Below are positions 32,575 through 43,599 of a DNA stretch of 64,000 nucleotides, piece by piece. The translations under genes and the position numbers were made by a program. How positions within the stretch are numbered: the first letter of the stretch is position 1; each line of letters opens with the position of its first letter. This stretch comes from Corylus avellana (Eukaryota; Streptophyta; Magnoliopsida; Fagales; Betulaceae): assembly GCF_901000735.1 (NCBI RefSeq), contig NC_081545.1, positions 15,646,963 through 15,710,962 on the forward strand, read 5' to 3'. The notes under the pieces were generated by a model, which made no database searches, had not been told where the DNA came from, and saw only the letters and a program-made list of their open reading frames with translations.

Positions 32575-33742
32575 CTAGTCATGTAGCATAACCTCTTGAT
32601 AACTTTCTAGCTCTCCCCCTTCAGAAAGTAACACATACTCATTAACTGAATATTTTCTGGAAGGCTGTCGGTCTCTAGTAGATCTCCTCAACTGAATCTC
32701 AGCGGCTGGTTCTGAAGAAGCTTGCTCTAGATGCTCTTTTGACTCCACACTATCAATTGTAGGCTCACCATTTTCACCAACTGTATCAACCTGTTCTTCT
32801 TGTACATCTCCCATCTGTTCATCATGCATCACACAAGGAGGAATAACTAGATCCAAATCAACACGATACTCACTAAGAGACTCTGCCTTTTTTCTGATCC
32901 AAGTCTTCAATGATTTGATCTTCAAAGAATACGGCATCTCTGCTTCGTATGATTTTCTTATTAACTGGATCCCACAATCTGTAACCAAACTCCTCGTGCC
33001 CATAACCCATGAAGATACATTGCTTGACTTTGCTATCAAGCTTTAACCTCTCATCTCTAGGAATATGGACGAATGCTCTGCAGCCAAACACTCTCAAGTG
33101 CTCAAAAGAAACATTTTTCCTTGTCCAAACCCTTTGAGGAATGTCACCATCCAAAGGAACTGAAGGAGAAAGATTTATCAAGTCAACTGCTATCCTCATT
33201 GCCTCACCCCAAAAATGTTTAGGCAATTTTGCATGAGAGAGCATACACCTGATTCTCTCACAGATGGTTTTGTTCATTCTCTCTGCTACGCCATTATGCT
33301 GTGGAGTCTTGGGTATAATTTTCTCAAGCCTTATGCCATGGCTTTTATAATACTCTTCAAATGGTCCTTTGTATTCACCACCATTGTCTGCACTGACGCA
33401 TTTTAACTACCTTCCAGTTTCTCTTTCAACCTTCATATGAAAGACTTTGAACACACCCAATACCTAATCTTTGGTTTTCAAAGCAAACACCCATACCTTT
33501 CTAGAGTGGTCATCAATAAAAGTTACATAATAAAGTGCACCACCTAGAGTTTTAGTGTTCATAGTGCAGACATCAGTGTGAACTAAATCAAGAATATTAG
33601 ACTTTCTTGATGAAGAGGATTTTTGAAATGAAACTCTTCTTTGTTTTCCAACAAGACAATGAGTACAGGGCGTTAGTGACGTACCTTTGCTATTATGCAG
33701 GAGCTGTTCCTTGGCGAGAATCTGAAGTCCCTTCTCACTCAT
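32575..33742 (-). pseudogene. Copia GAG-pre-integrase and integrase
   Basis: The minus strand encodes the HHCC-type lead (THCLVGKQRRVSFQK), LDLVHTDVC, YYVTFIDDHSRKVWVFALK, then SADNGGEY and PKTPQHNGVAERMNKTI, covering the catalytic DDE of copia integrase. In-frame TAG codons at about 33464 and 33403 and a frame change within 32873-33039 disrupt it. The C-terminal part is the acidic linker before RT (QLRRSTRDRQPSRK). Confidence 0.8.
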
Positions 33743-34243
33743 GTGACCAAGCCTCTTGTGCCATAGCTCAATAGAGTTTTCATTCTCAACAACAATCGCA
33801 TCTCCCTTGACTAGTCTTCCAGCTGTCTTATAGAGAGTATTGGTCTTCTTTCCCCTGGCTAAGATAAGAAAACCCTTGCTCAGTTTTCACTGTCCAGCTC
33901 CAAGGTAATTATGGTAGCCTTCATCATCAAGTTTCCCAATAGAAATCAAGTTGAAGCGCATTTCAGGAACATGTCTGACATCCTTGAGCATCAATTTGCA
34001 CCCAATGCTGGTTTCTAGCTGTATATCTCTCATGCCCACAACTTTATACTTTGTTTCATTTTTCATCCTAACCCAACCAAAATCGCCACTGGTGTAGGAA
34101 GAGAAGAAATCTCTATGTGGAGTAATATGAAAAGATGCTGTTGTATTAACTACCTACGTAGATTCATCACATGCGAGATTAGCATAAGCTTCATCAAAAG
34201 CAAATACCACATCACCATCAGATGCAACTGTTGCAGTGTCTTT

Positions 34244-35014
34244 TTATTCTTGACGTTCTTCATCTTTTCCTTTCAACTGTTCCATTTTAAACTTTCTACA
34301 ATCTCTTCTTATATGCCCAGGCTTGCTACAATGAAAACATTTTATGTCTGTTTTTGAATAGGACTTTCCTCTTGACTTGTCATGACTGTCATAACTGTGA
34401 GGTTTTCTGCTTTTACTTCTTTCCCGCCTTTCTATAACAAGTGCCTCTGAATGAGGAGAAATACCTTGCTCTTTCCTTCTTGCCTTTTCATTGAACATGC
34501 TGTCTTTTACCATACCCATAGTTATCACACCATTGGGAGCCGAATTACTGAGTGACACCACCAAGGTTTCCCAACTGTCTGGCAAAGAACTCAACACAAG
34601 TAATGCTTGCACCTCATCATCTAGTGTAAGTTTCATGGTAGACAACTCGTTCAACATTCCCTGAAAATTACTCAGATGCTCCGTAACACTATGCTCATCT
34701 TTGTACTTCAAATTCGCAAGCCTTCTTATCACAAAGGTTTTGTTTTGAGCTGTGTTTCGTTTATAAAGACTCTCTAACTTCTGCCAAAGACCATAAGCAT
34801 CAACTTCTTTAGCTATGTGATGAAAGACACTTTGATCAACCCACTGCCTAATATATCCAACGTCTTTCCTATTCAATTTCTTCCAATCATCGTTGGTTAC
34901 AGCAACTGGTTTGACACCTTTGAACTCAATTGGGTCAAACAATTCCTTGCAATACAAAATATCTTCCATCCTAGTCTTCCAAATTGAATAATTGGAAGCT
35001 GTGAGTTTAACCAT
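34244..35014 (-). pseudogene. Copia gag
   Basis: A 256-codon open frame with the UBN2-type capsid start (LTASNYSIWKTRMEDIL), a nucleocapsid zinc knuckle CFHCSKPGHIRRDC (about 34310) and a basic stretch before it. The length and domain order match TNT1-94-like gag. It is intact to its stop at 34244, but the downstream protease region (33900-34240) is broken. Confidence 0.8.
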
Positions 35015-35658
35015 GCTATTAGATGACTCTTCTATTTAATTCACACAAGAACTCCACACAAACAATGAACCAAAGGCTTTGATACCACTTTGTTAGGGGT
35101 GAACACCAATTTCAAGTGTTCAGCAGAATTAATCTACCCCTCTTTATGCAAATTAAATAGTAACACAATAGCAAAATAATAATCAAACAAACCCACAAGC
35201 AAGACACCAAGATTTTTACGTGGAAAACCCTCCAATGCGAAGGTAAAAACCACGAAACCTAGTTCAGTTAAATCTTTCACTATCAACAATAATGAGTTTA
35301 CAATTGTCTTCCCTAGAGAAATATCTAGAGGTTATCACCACATCAAGAATACATGCATTCTTGGATTAAACATAAATTCATCACCCTAAAGTGGATTCCA
35401 ATAAGAATAAAGAAAGATCTCACCAAGCAGGTATTAACAACCAAGCGATTGGAGAGAAATTCCAACGATCGACACAAGTCAATACGTAGCACTCGTCGTC
35501 AGGAGCAACACTCTAAAATTGCATCAAGATCGGACCACAAACGAACCTCCAATCTCTGACGGATGTGAATAGGCGAAAAACTTTTTTTTTCTCCTTTTTC
35601 TTTTTCTTTCTCTCCTTGCGCCGCACTGCTTCTTTTTCTTCTTTTTATTCTTTTTGTC

Positions 35659-36354
35659 CGTTTCCTTCGACCAATTATGAAAGTTTAGCCACGCAAGGCC
35701 ATGATTAAAACTCAATGGAGAAGTTAGAGAAGAGGGGAGAAGATGCTTCTCTAGTCTGATGATTCCCCCCTCTTTATACACGTTTATGTCCCCTATTAGA
35801 AGCCTACAAAATCCCCTAAAAAAATATTCTAAATATTATCCTAAAATAACAATGTCCAAATCTGACTAATTAAGGAAAATATTAAAAATAAAATAAAGTA
35901 CTAATATAACTAGGAAGGTAGTATTTGCAGCTGGAATTTTCGTGCACCAGATCAAAACTTCCGCAAATAAACCGCGTCAGATCCGCGTATTAGATTTGTA
36001 TGCTAAGGAACGTTCCAGAACATCAACAGTGTAGATGCAGCAACTTCAAGCCCGATTTCGACCTTGATGCGTTCAGTATCTCTCAAAACTCAAAACATGA
36101 AAGTTGTAGAGATTTTTCTTGGTGTTCCATAGCATCTTGAATCATCTCAATCGGAGCTTGGATGAGAGAGTTATGCTCAGATTACAAAGTAATGTTGAAA
36201 CTTTCCAAAACCGCCCAATTAGCTTTGTTTTGCATTTAATGCCTCCATTTGCATCCTAAATCAAAATAAAAGAATAATAAGTACATTTAGGAACCAAATA
36301 AGTATAAAAGATTAAACATTAAAGGAGAAAAATTTAACATTTTGCATTCTCATC
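35659..36354 (-). repeat. Partial LTR of another Ty3-type element
   Basis: At its upper end the minus strand reads GTGGGGGTGTT (polypurine tract, about 36355-36367) followed by TGATGAGAATGC, the start of an LTR. The rest is non-coding with LTR-like character (minus-strand TATAAAGAGGGG near 35765-35776). Its lower end is fused directly to the truncated copia 5' LTR at 35658/35659. Confidence 0.5.
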
Positions 36355-36409
36355 AAACACCCCCACCGGATTATATCAGGTTTTATTATTTTTTAAAACA
36401 AAATAAATG

Positions 36410-36830
36410 GAGAGGGTGGCAGAGGGAGGTGGGGCGGTTCGCCGCCACCCCTAGTGGCCGGAGGTGGCCGGATCTCTCTCCCCCAAGCTGTTGGGTAGAT
36501 CTTGGCCACCCCCAAGCCATTGGGGGTGGATCGCGGCCAACCCCCAGGCCTGCAATCCACCCCCAACAGCCTGGGGGTGGCCGCAAGCCACCCCCAACGG
36601 CCTGGGGGTGGCTGGATCTCTCTCCCGCAGGCCGCTAGGGGTGGCCATGATCCCCCCCCAGGCTGCTGGGGGTGGCCACGATTCACCCCCAGCGGCCTGG
36701 GGGTGGCCGTATCTCTCTCCCCCAGGCCGTTGGGGTGGATCACGGCCACCCCTAGGCCGCTGGGTGGCGGCGGTAGGGAGAGGCTGGGCGGTGGGTGGAA
36801 CCGGCAGCGGCAGGGGTGGTGGCTAATGTC
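36410..36830. repeat. GC-rich array of CCACCCCCA/TGGGGGTGG hairpins
   Basis: A very GC-rich island in AT-rich DNA: about ten imperfect copies of CCACCCCCA-GGCC-TGGGGGTGG spaced by linkers such as ATCTCTCTCCC. Each copy can fold on itself. Similar blocks occur inside Pack-MULE A (6290-6390, 6880-6985) and at 52340-52440, suggesting Mutator-type origin. Open frames across it in several phases are repeat artefacts. Confidence 0.7.
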
Positions 36831-36949
36831 TGTGAGGGAGAATTAATCCTATGTTTTGCTAACATACATTTTTTTTACATTTTTCTTAGATTGTTAATGT
36901 GTCAAAATCTATGTGGTTTGCACAAAAGCTCCCTTTTGTGCAACGACCA

Positions 36950-37440
36950 CACAGATGCACTCCTCTGCATATGATTCATGCATGCGTTGGTTCGGGAGCT
37001 AGGACACTGGGGAATTGGCCCCCTCTCCCTCCTCTGCAAGTGTATTCATAATTACATAAAAATACCCTTTTGCCACTATAGTTATAGTTTACCGCGAGTA
37101 AATTAGGATCCCAGAAAGATTGTACGACCCTTGCATATGAGGCATAAACATATAATATACTCATGGTATAAAATCATATAATATACAGTATACTAATAAG
37201 CCATAAGGGGATGTTTTTACTGAAAATCATTATATATTCACTCGTAGTTTATTGTTATGTTACTAAAAGTTTTACAGCAGCTGTTTCATTATTGTCAGTG
37301 ATAAATTAAAGGCTCTATAACCACACACTTGTTTTGGCCTATCTATTTACTGAGACTTGTCGACTCACCCTATATTACTTTTCCACCCTACAAAATTACA
37401 AATTGCATGCGTTGAGAAAAGAGTCGATTAGTACCTGTTG
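36950..37440. repeat. Ankyrin-unit downstream block, copy D
   Basis: Contains the block A landmarks (CATGCATGCGTTGG, ATACCCTTTTGCCACTATAG, GGGGATGTTTTTAC) without the retroposon or the MULE. The bases CTGTTGAGATATATAGAATA at about 37437 correspond to the site into which Pack-MULE B inserted in copy A. Confidence 0.75.
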
Positions 37441-38223
37441 AGATATATAGAATAAGTGCCAATTTTTGGCTTTTTTCAAAATTTTTATCAGAGGTATTTT
37501 GTCATAATTTGCACAGAATGAGACAATATTTGCAACTCAATAGTAGTTTGTGAGGACATTGGGAAAATTAAAAGTTTAGAATGACATTATAAATTGCTTG
37601 ATATAGTTGATAGCCTGATATAGAGTTTCCCAAAATTTTATTTATGAGTTTGTACTAATTAATTTGAGAAATATTAGGTGCGACGTCTTCTAGTATTTAC
37701 TTATGCTTCTATATAAATTAAAGTTCAATTAATGCAATCTCGTGCTTTATCCATATCGTGACATTTCTTGAGCAAAATAAGTCATGTACGTTTAGGAAAT
37801 TTAGCTCCTTGGTAAGGTGCGATGGTATTGATCAAGCTTAAATTGAAGAAATTCATAATGAAATAGGAAATTATAAATAAATAGTGGAAATAAATAAACA
37901 AAATAATAAAACAGACACAATAATTTTACGTGGTTCAATTTATGATCTCTATTCACATATAAAGCTCAAATGGCTACATTATGCTCTTTTGCTTGATTGA
38001 TGTTACAATACAAATGCTCATATTTATAGAAAAATTGAAATAGATAAATATGGTATTATCAAACCTGATTATAATCACTCTTATACATGATAAATAACAT
38101 ACAATATCAATTTAATATATATTTCATTTCAATGTACTAGGAAATATATTCTCTAACATAAACTACATCGCATGAACTCAAGGATAAAAAAAAAAAATTA
38201 AAAAGAAAGGGGGGATATGTAGC
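37441..38223. other. Ank3 3' flank with LTR-like remnant
   Basis: Aligned with 14687-15478. It includes the same old copia-like LTR remnant (about 37818-38163). No coding. Confidence 0.5.
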
Positions 38224-39868
38224 TCAAAACATTTTTTCAGCATCAATGAAAGCCCTGAAAATTGATCTTCCATTCTTCCAAATTACGAAGAAAAACGAGG
38301 CAATGTTAGACAGAAGAAAGAAAGAGAAAAACAAAAAATAATGAAGCCAATAAAAGGGAAGCGGAGCTGTGATTGATATAGAGATGCCATAGGACAGAAA
38401 GAAGAGTCCAAAGGATATGATCAGCAGGTGACTAGGAAGCCCAGGAGGGAGGACTATGATAATCAAGAGTAGCCACGTGTAGAGGGAAAAAGTGTCCGGG
38501 CATGGTAACTGTCCCCACCTGGTGTGGGGGTTGACTGACTTCATCACTTGCGCCGGCGGCGGCTGTGATATTGAGCTGATTATTGTTTCCGGGAATATAA
38601 TTATCTTGCCAAAATCCTCCAGGGGGGCTGAGTATTGCTTGGTAGGCGATTGTTACAAGCAGTACAGCAACCACCAACAGCATATTGCGCATGTCGTTTG
38701 ACAATAGCGTTTTCCCACATAAGAACCATCTGTATAACTTCTCATTTCTTGTGAGACGAGATCTGAAGTAATCTGCCCAAGAAACAATAGTAGGAAGAGA
38801 TGAAGCACTTTTTGCTCCGGCACGGCATAGCATATTCCTCATCTCTTGGTTGTCCACCATGTCCAGAGCAGTAAAACCCTCTGAATTCTTGGCGTTTATA
38901 TTAAAAAAAAGTGTACAAGGCAATAACCACCTTACTATCTGTACAACTTAAGAAGTGCACAATTATTGATCCCATCACTGTTAAATAGTCTACACTATTC
39001 AACCCCCTCCCAACCCCCCCAAAAAAATACCAAAATGCTAAAAAGAAAATAAATAGGGACAAATAAAAGCAAACGTAACAGATTAAAGAAAAAAGAACAT
39101 AGAATGTCTCTACCAAATACTTAATAAAATGAGTTGAAGGTCATTTTTAGCATGTTCATGAGATTGAATCTTAGTGTTACTTCTTTGCATGTTTCAAGAT
39201 AGACCTCTATTATACGAACTCTATTTTACTTCTTCACTAGAAAACACAGTAGAAAGAACTTGCCTGGAGTTGATTTTTGGATGCTGCAATGTGCAGCACA
39301 GTGTTACCATCCACATCCCTCCAAGTCAGCGTCCACCTCTGCCAGTATTCCGCATTTTTAAACCAGGTTCGCTGAAGCCATCCAAACAGGAGCTGAAAAG
39401 CAACTAACATGTCGTTTTTCACTGCAACATGCAGAGCAGTCTCACTTTGATTTGTCACAACTTGAATCGACTTGGGGCAGACTCTTAAAATTTTAGCCAA
39501 TAGATTGAGGTTTCCTGTTTGAGCTGCATAATGTAAAGGATTCATACCACCCCTTCCTTGCGCGCAGACAAGGTCCTTATGATTTTTAAGTAGCTTGAGC
39601 ACCAATTGGATTTGGTTAGTGTGCATAGCAAGGAGCAAAGGGGTGAAACCGTGAAGCCATTTGGGTTAAGCTTCCTAGCAAATGATGGCTTTAACATCAT
39701 CATCTCCATCGCAAACTGGGTCTGTCCAGCAGCTGCAGCCACGTGTAATGGGGTGTCAACAAACGGAATCTCATCGATATTGTCCAAAACTTTCGGGTCC
39801 CTTGCAATCGACGAGTACAAGCCGTCAACGTTTCCTTGTTCAGAAGCGTCCCTCAAAGTCTGATCCAT
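38224..39868 (-). pseudogene. Ank3: BDA1-like ankyrin/PGG gene, frameshifted
   Basis: The same two-exon layout as Ank1: exon 1 39868-39264 and exon 2 38938-38224, with GC donor (CAG|GCAAGT) and AG acceptor. Exon 1 is 605 nt instead of 597: an 8-bp insertion at about 39648-39656 shifts the frame after LNPNGF. In exon 2 about 29 bp are missing near 38470-38480 relative to Ank1 (the second membrane helix), shifting frame again after HFFPL. All other motifs (NPLHYAAQTGN, NTVLHIAASKN, LSPPGGFWQD) are preserved. It is closest to Ank1. Sequencing error cannot fully be excluded, but two independent indels make a pseudogene likely. Confidence 0.8.
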
Positions 39869-40639
39869 TCTTAGCCGCGTGTTGTTGTGTGGTGTTTCCG
39901 TGCGACGTGAAGTCCTGTTGGTGTTGCTAGACGGGGGCTGTGCTTGGCGCCGCAAGGCAGTGACCTGTGCGTGAGTTGATTTGGAGAAAATGAAAAACCA
40001 AAAAAGACTAGGAAGAAGACGAACGTTGAAGATGCTAGGAAGGGTATGGGGAAAAGAAATAAATATCGCACATGCAGGAAAATTGAACACCTAATTCGCA
40101 TTCTCCTAAGAAAATTCATTCATTTTACTATCAACGGGATGACATGTCTGGTTTTGATTGGGAGTGAAGGAATCAATCAAGAGGGAGACGCGCTTGAGTC
40201 TTGGTCTTTCTTTTTTGTGTTTTTCCCCAGCTTCTAAAAGCAAGTTGCAACATATCATTCAACCGCTAGAATCTCATCATGATGTCTCTATCTTTCCCCT
40301 TTTTTTTTTCCACAAAAGTAATTAATGAGCCATCTAATTTGAATAATTGGACTTCCTGTACGAAGATGTCACTCACCATTTACTAGTATATGTCTTTTAC
40401 AAGCTAATTATCCCCACATTGATTATCTGCAATTTTAATCACGTGATTAATCATGCGATAAATTATTGGACACTCTTTTTTGGTAAACCCATTTTTAAAG
40501 ATGAGTAATATATTAAGTTTGTATCATATCATATCATGAATGAACCACCATGTCATTTGGGAACAGACACAACTTATCCAATATGGAAAATATTGATACT
40601 TAGAGTCTAAACTTGCTTCCCGTGTTCATTTTATATAAT
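39869..40639 (-). promoter_or_regulatory. Ank3 upstream region
   Basis: Conserved with the Ank1 upstream region, including the sequence corresponding to the 5' UTR, plus an extra segment at about 40028-40135 that is absent from Ank1. No promoter element was assigned. Confidence 0.4.
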
Positions 40640-40980
40640 CTGTTCCTTTAGAGACTTCAATACTACTTTAGAAGTTGTCTTTTTTGCTGTCCTTTTATTA
40701 GCAGCAGTAGATGAACCCTTGAAAGAGATCCCATTTGCTTCAACCTGTATTGTTATTGAAGCCATACCCTTGTTGCAGGACTTGATGGATTATTTCACAG
40801 TATATTTTCTTTTTTGGACATAGCTCATTTAACTCCTTTACAGGATGGGAGATCACTGTTTTAGAGGCTCCAAAAAGGCCTTTTACTCTGAAAGACTATC
40901 TCCTTATTGTATCCCAAATCAACAAGAATGGCTCATACCAATGACTTTACAACATCGATCCCCAAGAGCCTGTCACAAAT
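40640..40980 (-). pseudogene. DCL3 C-terminal fragment 4
   Basis: The minus strand aligns with exon E of the DCL3 pseudogene and especially with the fragment at 25060-25380 (both share the same deletions, for example ATCTCCCATCCTGTAAAGGAG following a shortened PLTP region). Frames are broken. It lies about 770 bp upstream of Ank3. Confidence 0.55.
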
Positions 40981-41469
40981 TAAAAAAATATCTAATGATT
41001 TACCAAATAAAATCAAAGAACCTATAAAGACAACATTTCTTATAAATTTTAAAGAAGAAACAAATATAAGAATAAATACTACAATCGAACCTTGGGAAAA
41101 GTTATCAATGAAATTTAGTTGACTTCCCAATATAAGTTTCAATTGCTCTTATTATCATTTGATGGGGTTATTAATTGTTACTTCATTCTTGAAATTCATC
41201 AAAATAATTTCACCAAAACATTCCTGAGTACATTTCTCTGATGGGGATCGACCAAAAAACTGCTCCACATAATTAGTCTTGCATCACAAGGCACTCAGGT
41301 ATGGTTGGAGAATTTAGTGATATTTTGCTCTAGCAAACATAATATCAACAGTTTGTACGCTTTTCCTTGCTATTTCCACGAGTATAAAATTTGAGGAAAA
41401 ATTACATTAATTTACTCCTTACTAATTGTCAAGCGATTATGTAATGTCTCATTTTTGCGTAAAAAATGA

Positions 41470-41808
41470 AGAAATATCCCAAATAAAAATTTATAAAAAA
41501 AAGATGGACTAGGGGTATGGTTGTTACTTACAGTTAGAAGAGAAATGTTAGGTATACTTTTACTCCCTGCCACCTTCTTTTTCTTTTTCTTTTTTTTTTT
41601 CAACTTTTTTTTTTTTTTCTTTTTCCAGCTGGCAGGGTCCTCCAGAGGGAAGGCCATACATTTTTCTTTTCTTTTCTTTTCTTTTCTTTTGGCTTTTTGT
41701 TTTTTTGGCTTTTCTTTTTCTTTTTCTTTTTCCCACAAAAGTAATGAGCAATCTAATTTGACGTCTAGTGCGAAGCTGTCACTCATGGCCAAAGTTCGAA
41801 TAATATTA
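41470..41808. repeat. Polypyrimidine tract and extra copy of the ankyrin upstream module
   Basis: 41571-41731 is an almost pure C/T run (TTTTC and TTTTG units) that gives meaningless Lys- or Phe-rich frames. 41730-41795 (CCACAAAAGTAATGAGCAAT, AAGCTGTCACTCA) is a fourth, degraded copy of the module found upstream of Ank1-3. Confidence 0.6.
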
Positions 41809-41979
41809 GAGTAATATTGCTAGAAAGATGATTAAAGTCTTTTTTGCGTTATTCTAAATACGATTTGACTTTTAAAAAATTATTATTGAATTTTAATCTA
41901 CTAGTAATTTTAAAAATCAAGTCACATTTAGGAAGATACAATGAAGACTTAATTTAGTCCTCTTTCTAGTATTATTCTA
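41809..41979. mobile_element. MITE (171 bp)
   Basis: The inverted ends GAGTAATATTGCTAGAAAG and, opposite strand, TAGAATAATACTAGAAAGAG extend about 75 bp. Direct repeats AATATTA flank it (41802-41808, 41980-41986). It has no coding capacity. Confidence 0.7.
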
Positions 41980-42026
41980 AATATTATATAATGAGCTATC
42001 CAGTTTGACTTCTTGTAAGAAGATGT

Positions 42027-42570
42027 TGTAAGAATTCAATATATAATTAAATGCTAATTGACAATAAAATTAGCAGCGGAATGAATAATTATATAAATAC
42101 CTCTAACCATGCTTTGCTCAAGCCAATTGAAGAACAGCTTCACAGAAACAAATCTGAAAAATAAAAAATATTGAGAGGTTCTTCTGACCTATGCCTACCA
42201 GTGAGTGCCAATTGATGGAATACACAGGCCTTATTTATAGGTAGGTCAGGGGACCCTCAATTAGAGCTGTTACCTTAATTATTCCTCCCATCAAGGAATA
42301 AAAATCAAATCAATACAGCTAATTGATTCCACAAAATAAAATCTTTAATTAAATCAAATACTTGTTCCACAAGAATTAAATCAGTGATTTAATTCAGAAT
42401 ATTTGATTGAAATCAAATACTTGTTCCACAAGAATTAAATCAGTAATTTAATTCAGAATATTTGATTTACACAATAAGCTTTAATTGGAATAAATTATTG
42501 AACACCGTAATTTTATAATTACAACAATATATGTGACATAAGGGACATACTTTAAATGAAATTTCTTACA
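42027..42570 (-). repeat. Copia-type LTR (544 bp)
   Basis: Ends are TGTAAGAATTC and AAATTTCTTACA (inverted). The polypurine tract lies just above it (minus strand AAGTGGGAGAATG, 42571-42583), so it is a 3' LTR of a minus-strand element. It contains a 59-bp tandem duplication (42351-42409, 42410-42468). Confidence 0.75.
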
Positions 42571-43590
42571 TTCTCCCACTTGGCCCTTATGACACACAAA
42601 TTCTTTATGGTGTTCAATTCTATAATATGGCCAATACTTTATTTATTCCAACTATTCATGGAATCCTCCCACTTACTCAAGGAATACTACATACGAATCA
42701 TGGTGGTAAAGCTTTTATATGATAAGTTGTCCCTTCCATGTATCACGATGCGTAATACCTCCCTAAATGAGTACTTTATGAATGAACTTCCTATAAGTCA
42801 TTCGGGTCCAACTTTAATTTTATCCCCACGGATAAAATAATATATATATGCGCACAAAAATCTTTATAACATAACTTTTATGTCTATAGACCAATTAAAG
42901 AGAAACTAAGCACAAATGAATTAATGAATCTCATATATTCCACATGACTTTATACTTTCTTTACCGGTAAATCTTTAGTCATGGGATCCACAATCATCAA
43001 TTCAATACTTACATGCTCAATAGACACTTATTGTCACTTAATGTTCTCTTTCATAGTAATACTTTATGTCGATATACATACTTCTGCTTCTACGCAGTTT
43101 ATTCTTAGAAAAGATAACTGCAGTAGAATTAACTCAGAAGATCTTTATGGGTCTAACTATAAAATCGACAATCTTGAGACTTTTAACAAAAATGTCTCAA
43201 CCATAATGCCTGTGTACTTAATTCACAGCATGTAATGACTTTTACTTTCATGGTAGATGTAGCAACTGTAGTTTGCTTACTGCATCTTCAGTACATATAT
43301 ACTGAAGTTGATTATCTACTATCTACACATTTAGCAAAAATCAAACCTGAATAAACACCACCAAATGGTAAGTGTATCTGTAGTTCTTGGTTTATTGCAT
43401 ATTCCACAATACTATATTGACCCAATAGTGCAACTGCTATTTCAATGCCAGGTCTGTGCATACACATGGAATATCTGCCTTCGTTCCAATACATTTTTGG
43501 ACATTATCCCCCTTAATAATAGGTGCTACTGAAGATTCATAGTTCTTCATTCTGAATCTCTCCCAAAACTTTAGTGAGATGAACTTTATG
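42571..43590 (-). pseudogene. Decayed copia pol C-terminus
   Basis: On the minus strand around 43130-42950 a broken frame still shows NSTAVIFSKN and YIDIKYYYERE, then remnants of the HIxxELMIADPLTKGLP region, the C-terminal end of copia RNase H. Many stops and small indels are present. The remainder of the element and its 5' LTR are not seen. Confidence 0.55.
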
Positions 43591-43599
43591 TAGCAAACC

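Larger units (their letters stand above)
30371..35658 (-). mobile_element. Ty1/copia retrotransposon (TNT1-94-like), degenerate
   Basis: The 3' LTR (30371-31031, 661 bp, TGTTAGGGG...CCCAACA) and a truncated 5' LTR (35091-35658, missing the last ~90 bp) bound a minus-strand gag-protease-integrase-RT-RNase H order, the copia arrangement. The primer-binding site (minus strand AAGTGGTATCAAAGCC, 35078-35093) and a polypurine tract (31032-31046) are present. It is inserted at the edge of DCL3 exon A. At least five nonsense codons and a frame change make it inactive. No target duplication can be checked because the upper end is lost. Confidence 0.85.

Noticed and set aside
36386..36846. Pro/Gly-rich proteins in several frames
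   Set aside because: Open frames in five phases arise from a GC-rich hairpin array lacking stop codons; no frame is favoured.
41412..41814. Lys-rich (minus) and Phe-rich (plus) proteins
   Set aside because: They come from a polypyrimidine tract and are not protein-like outside it.
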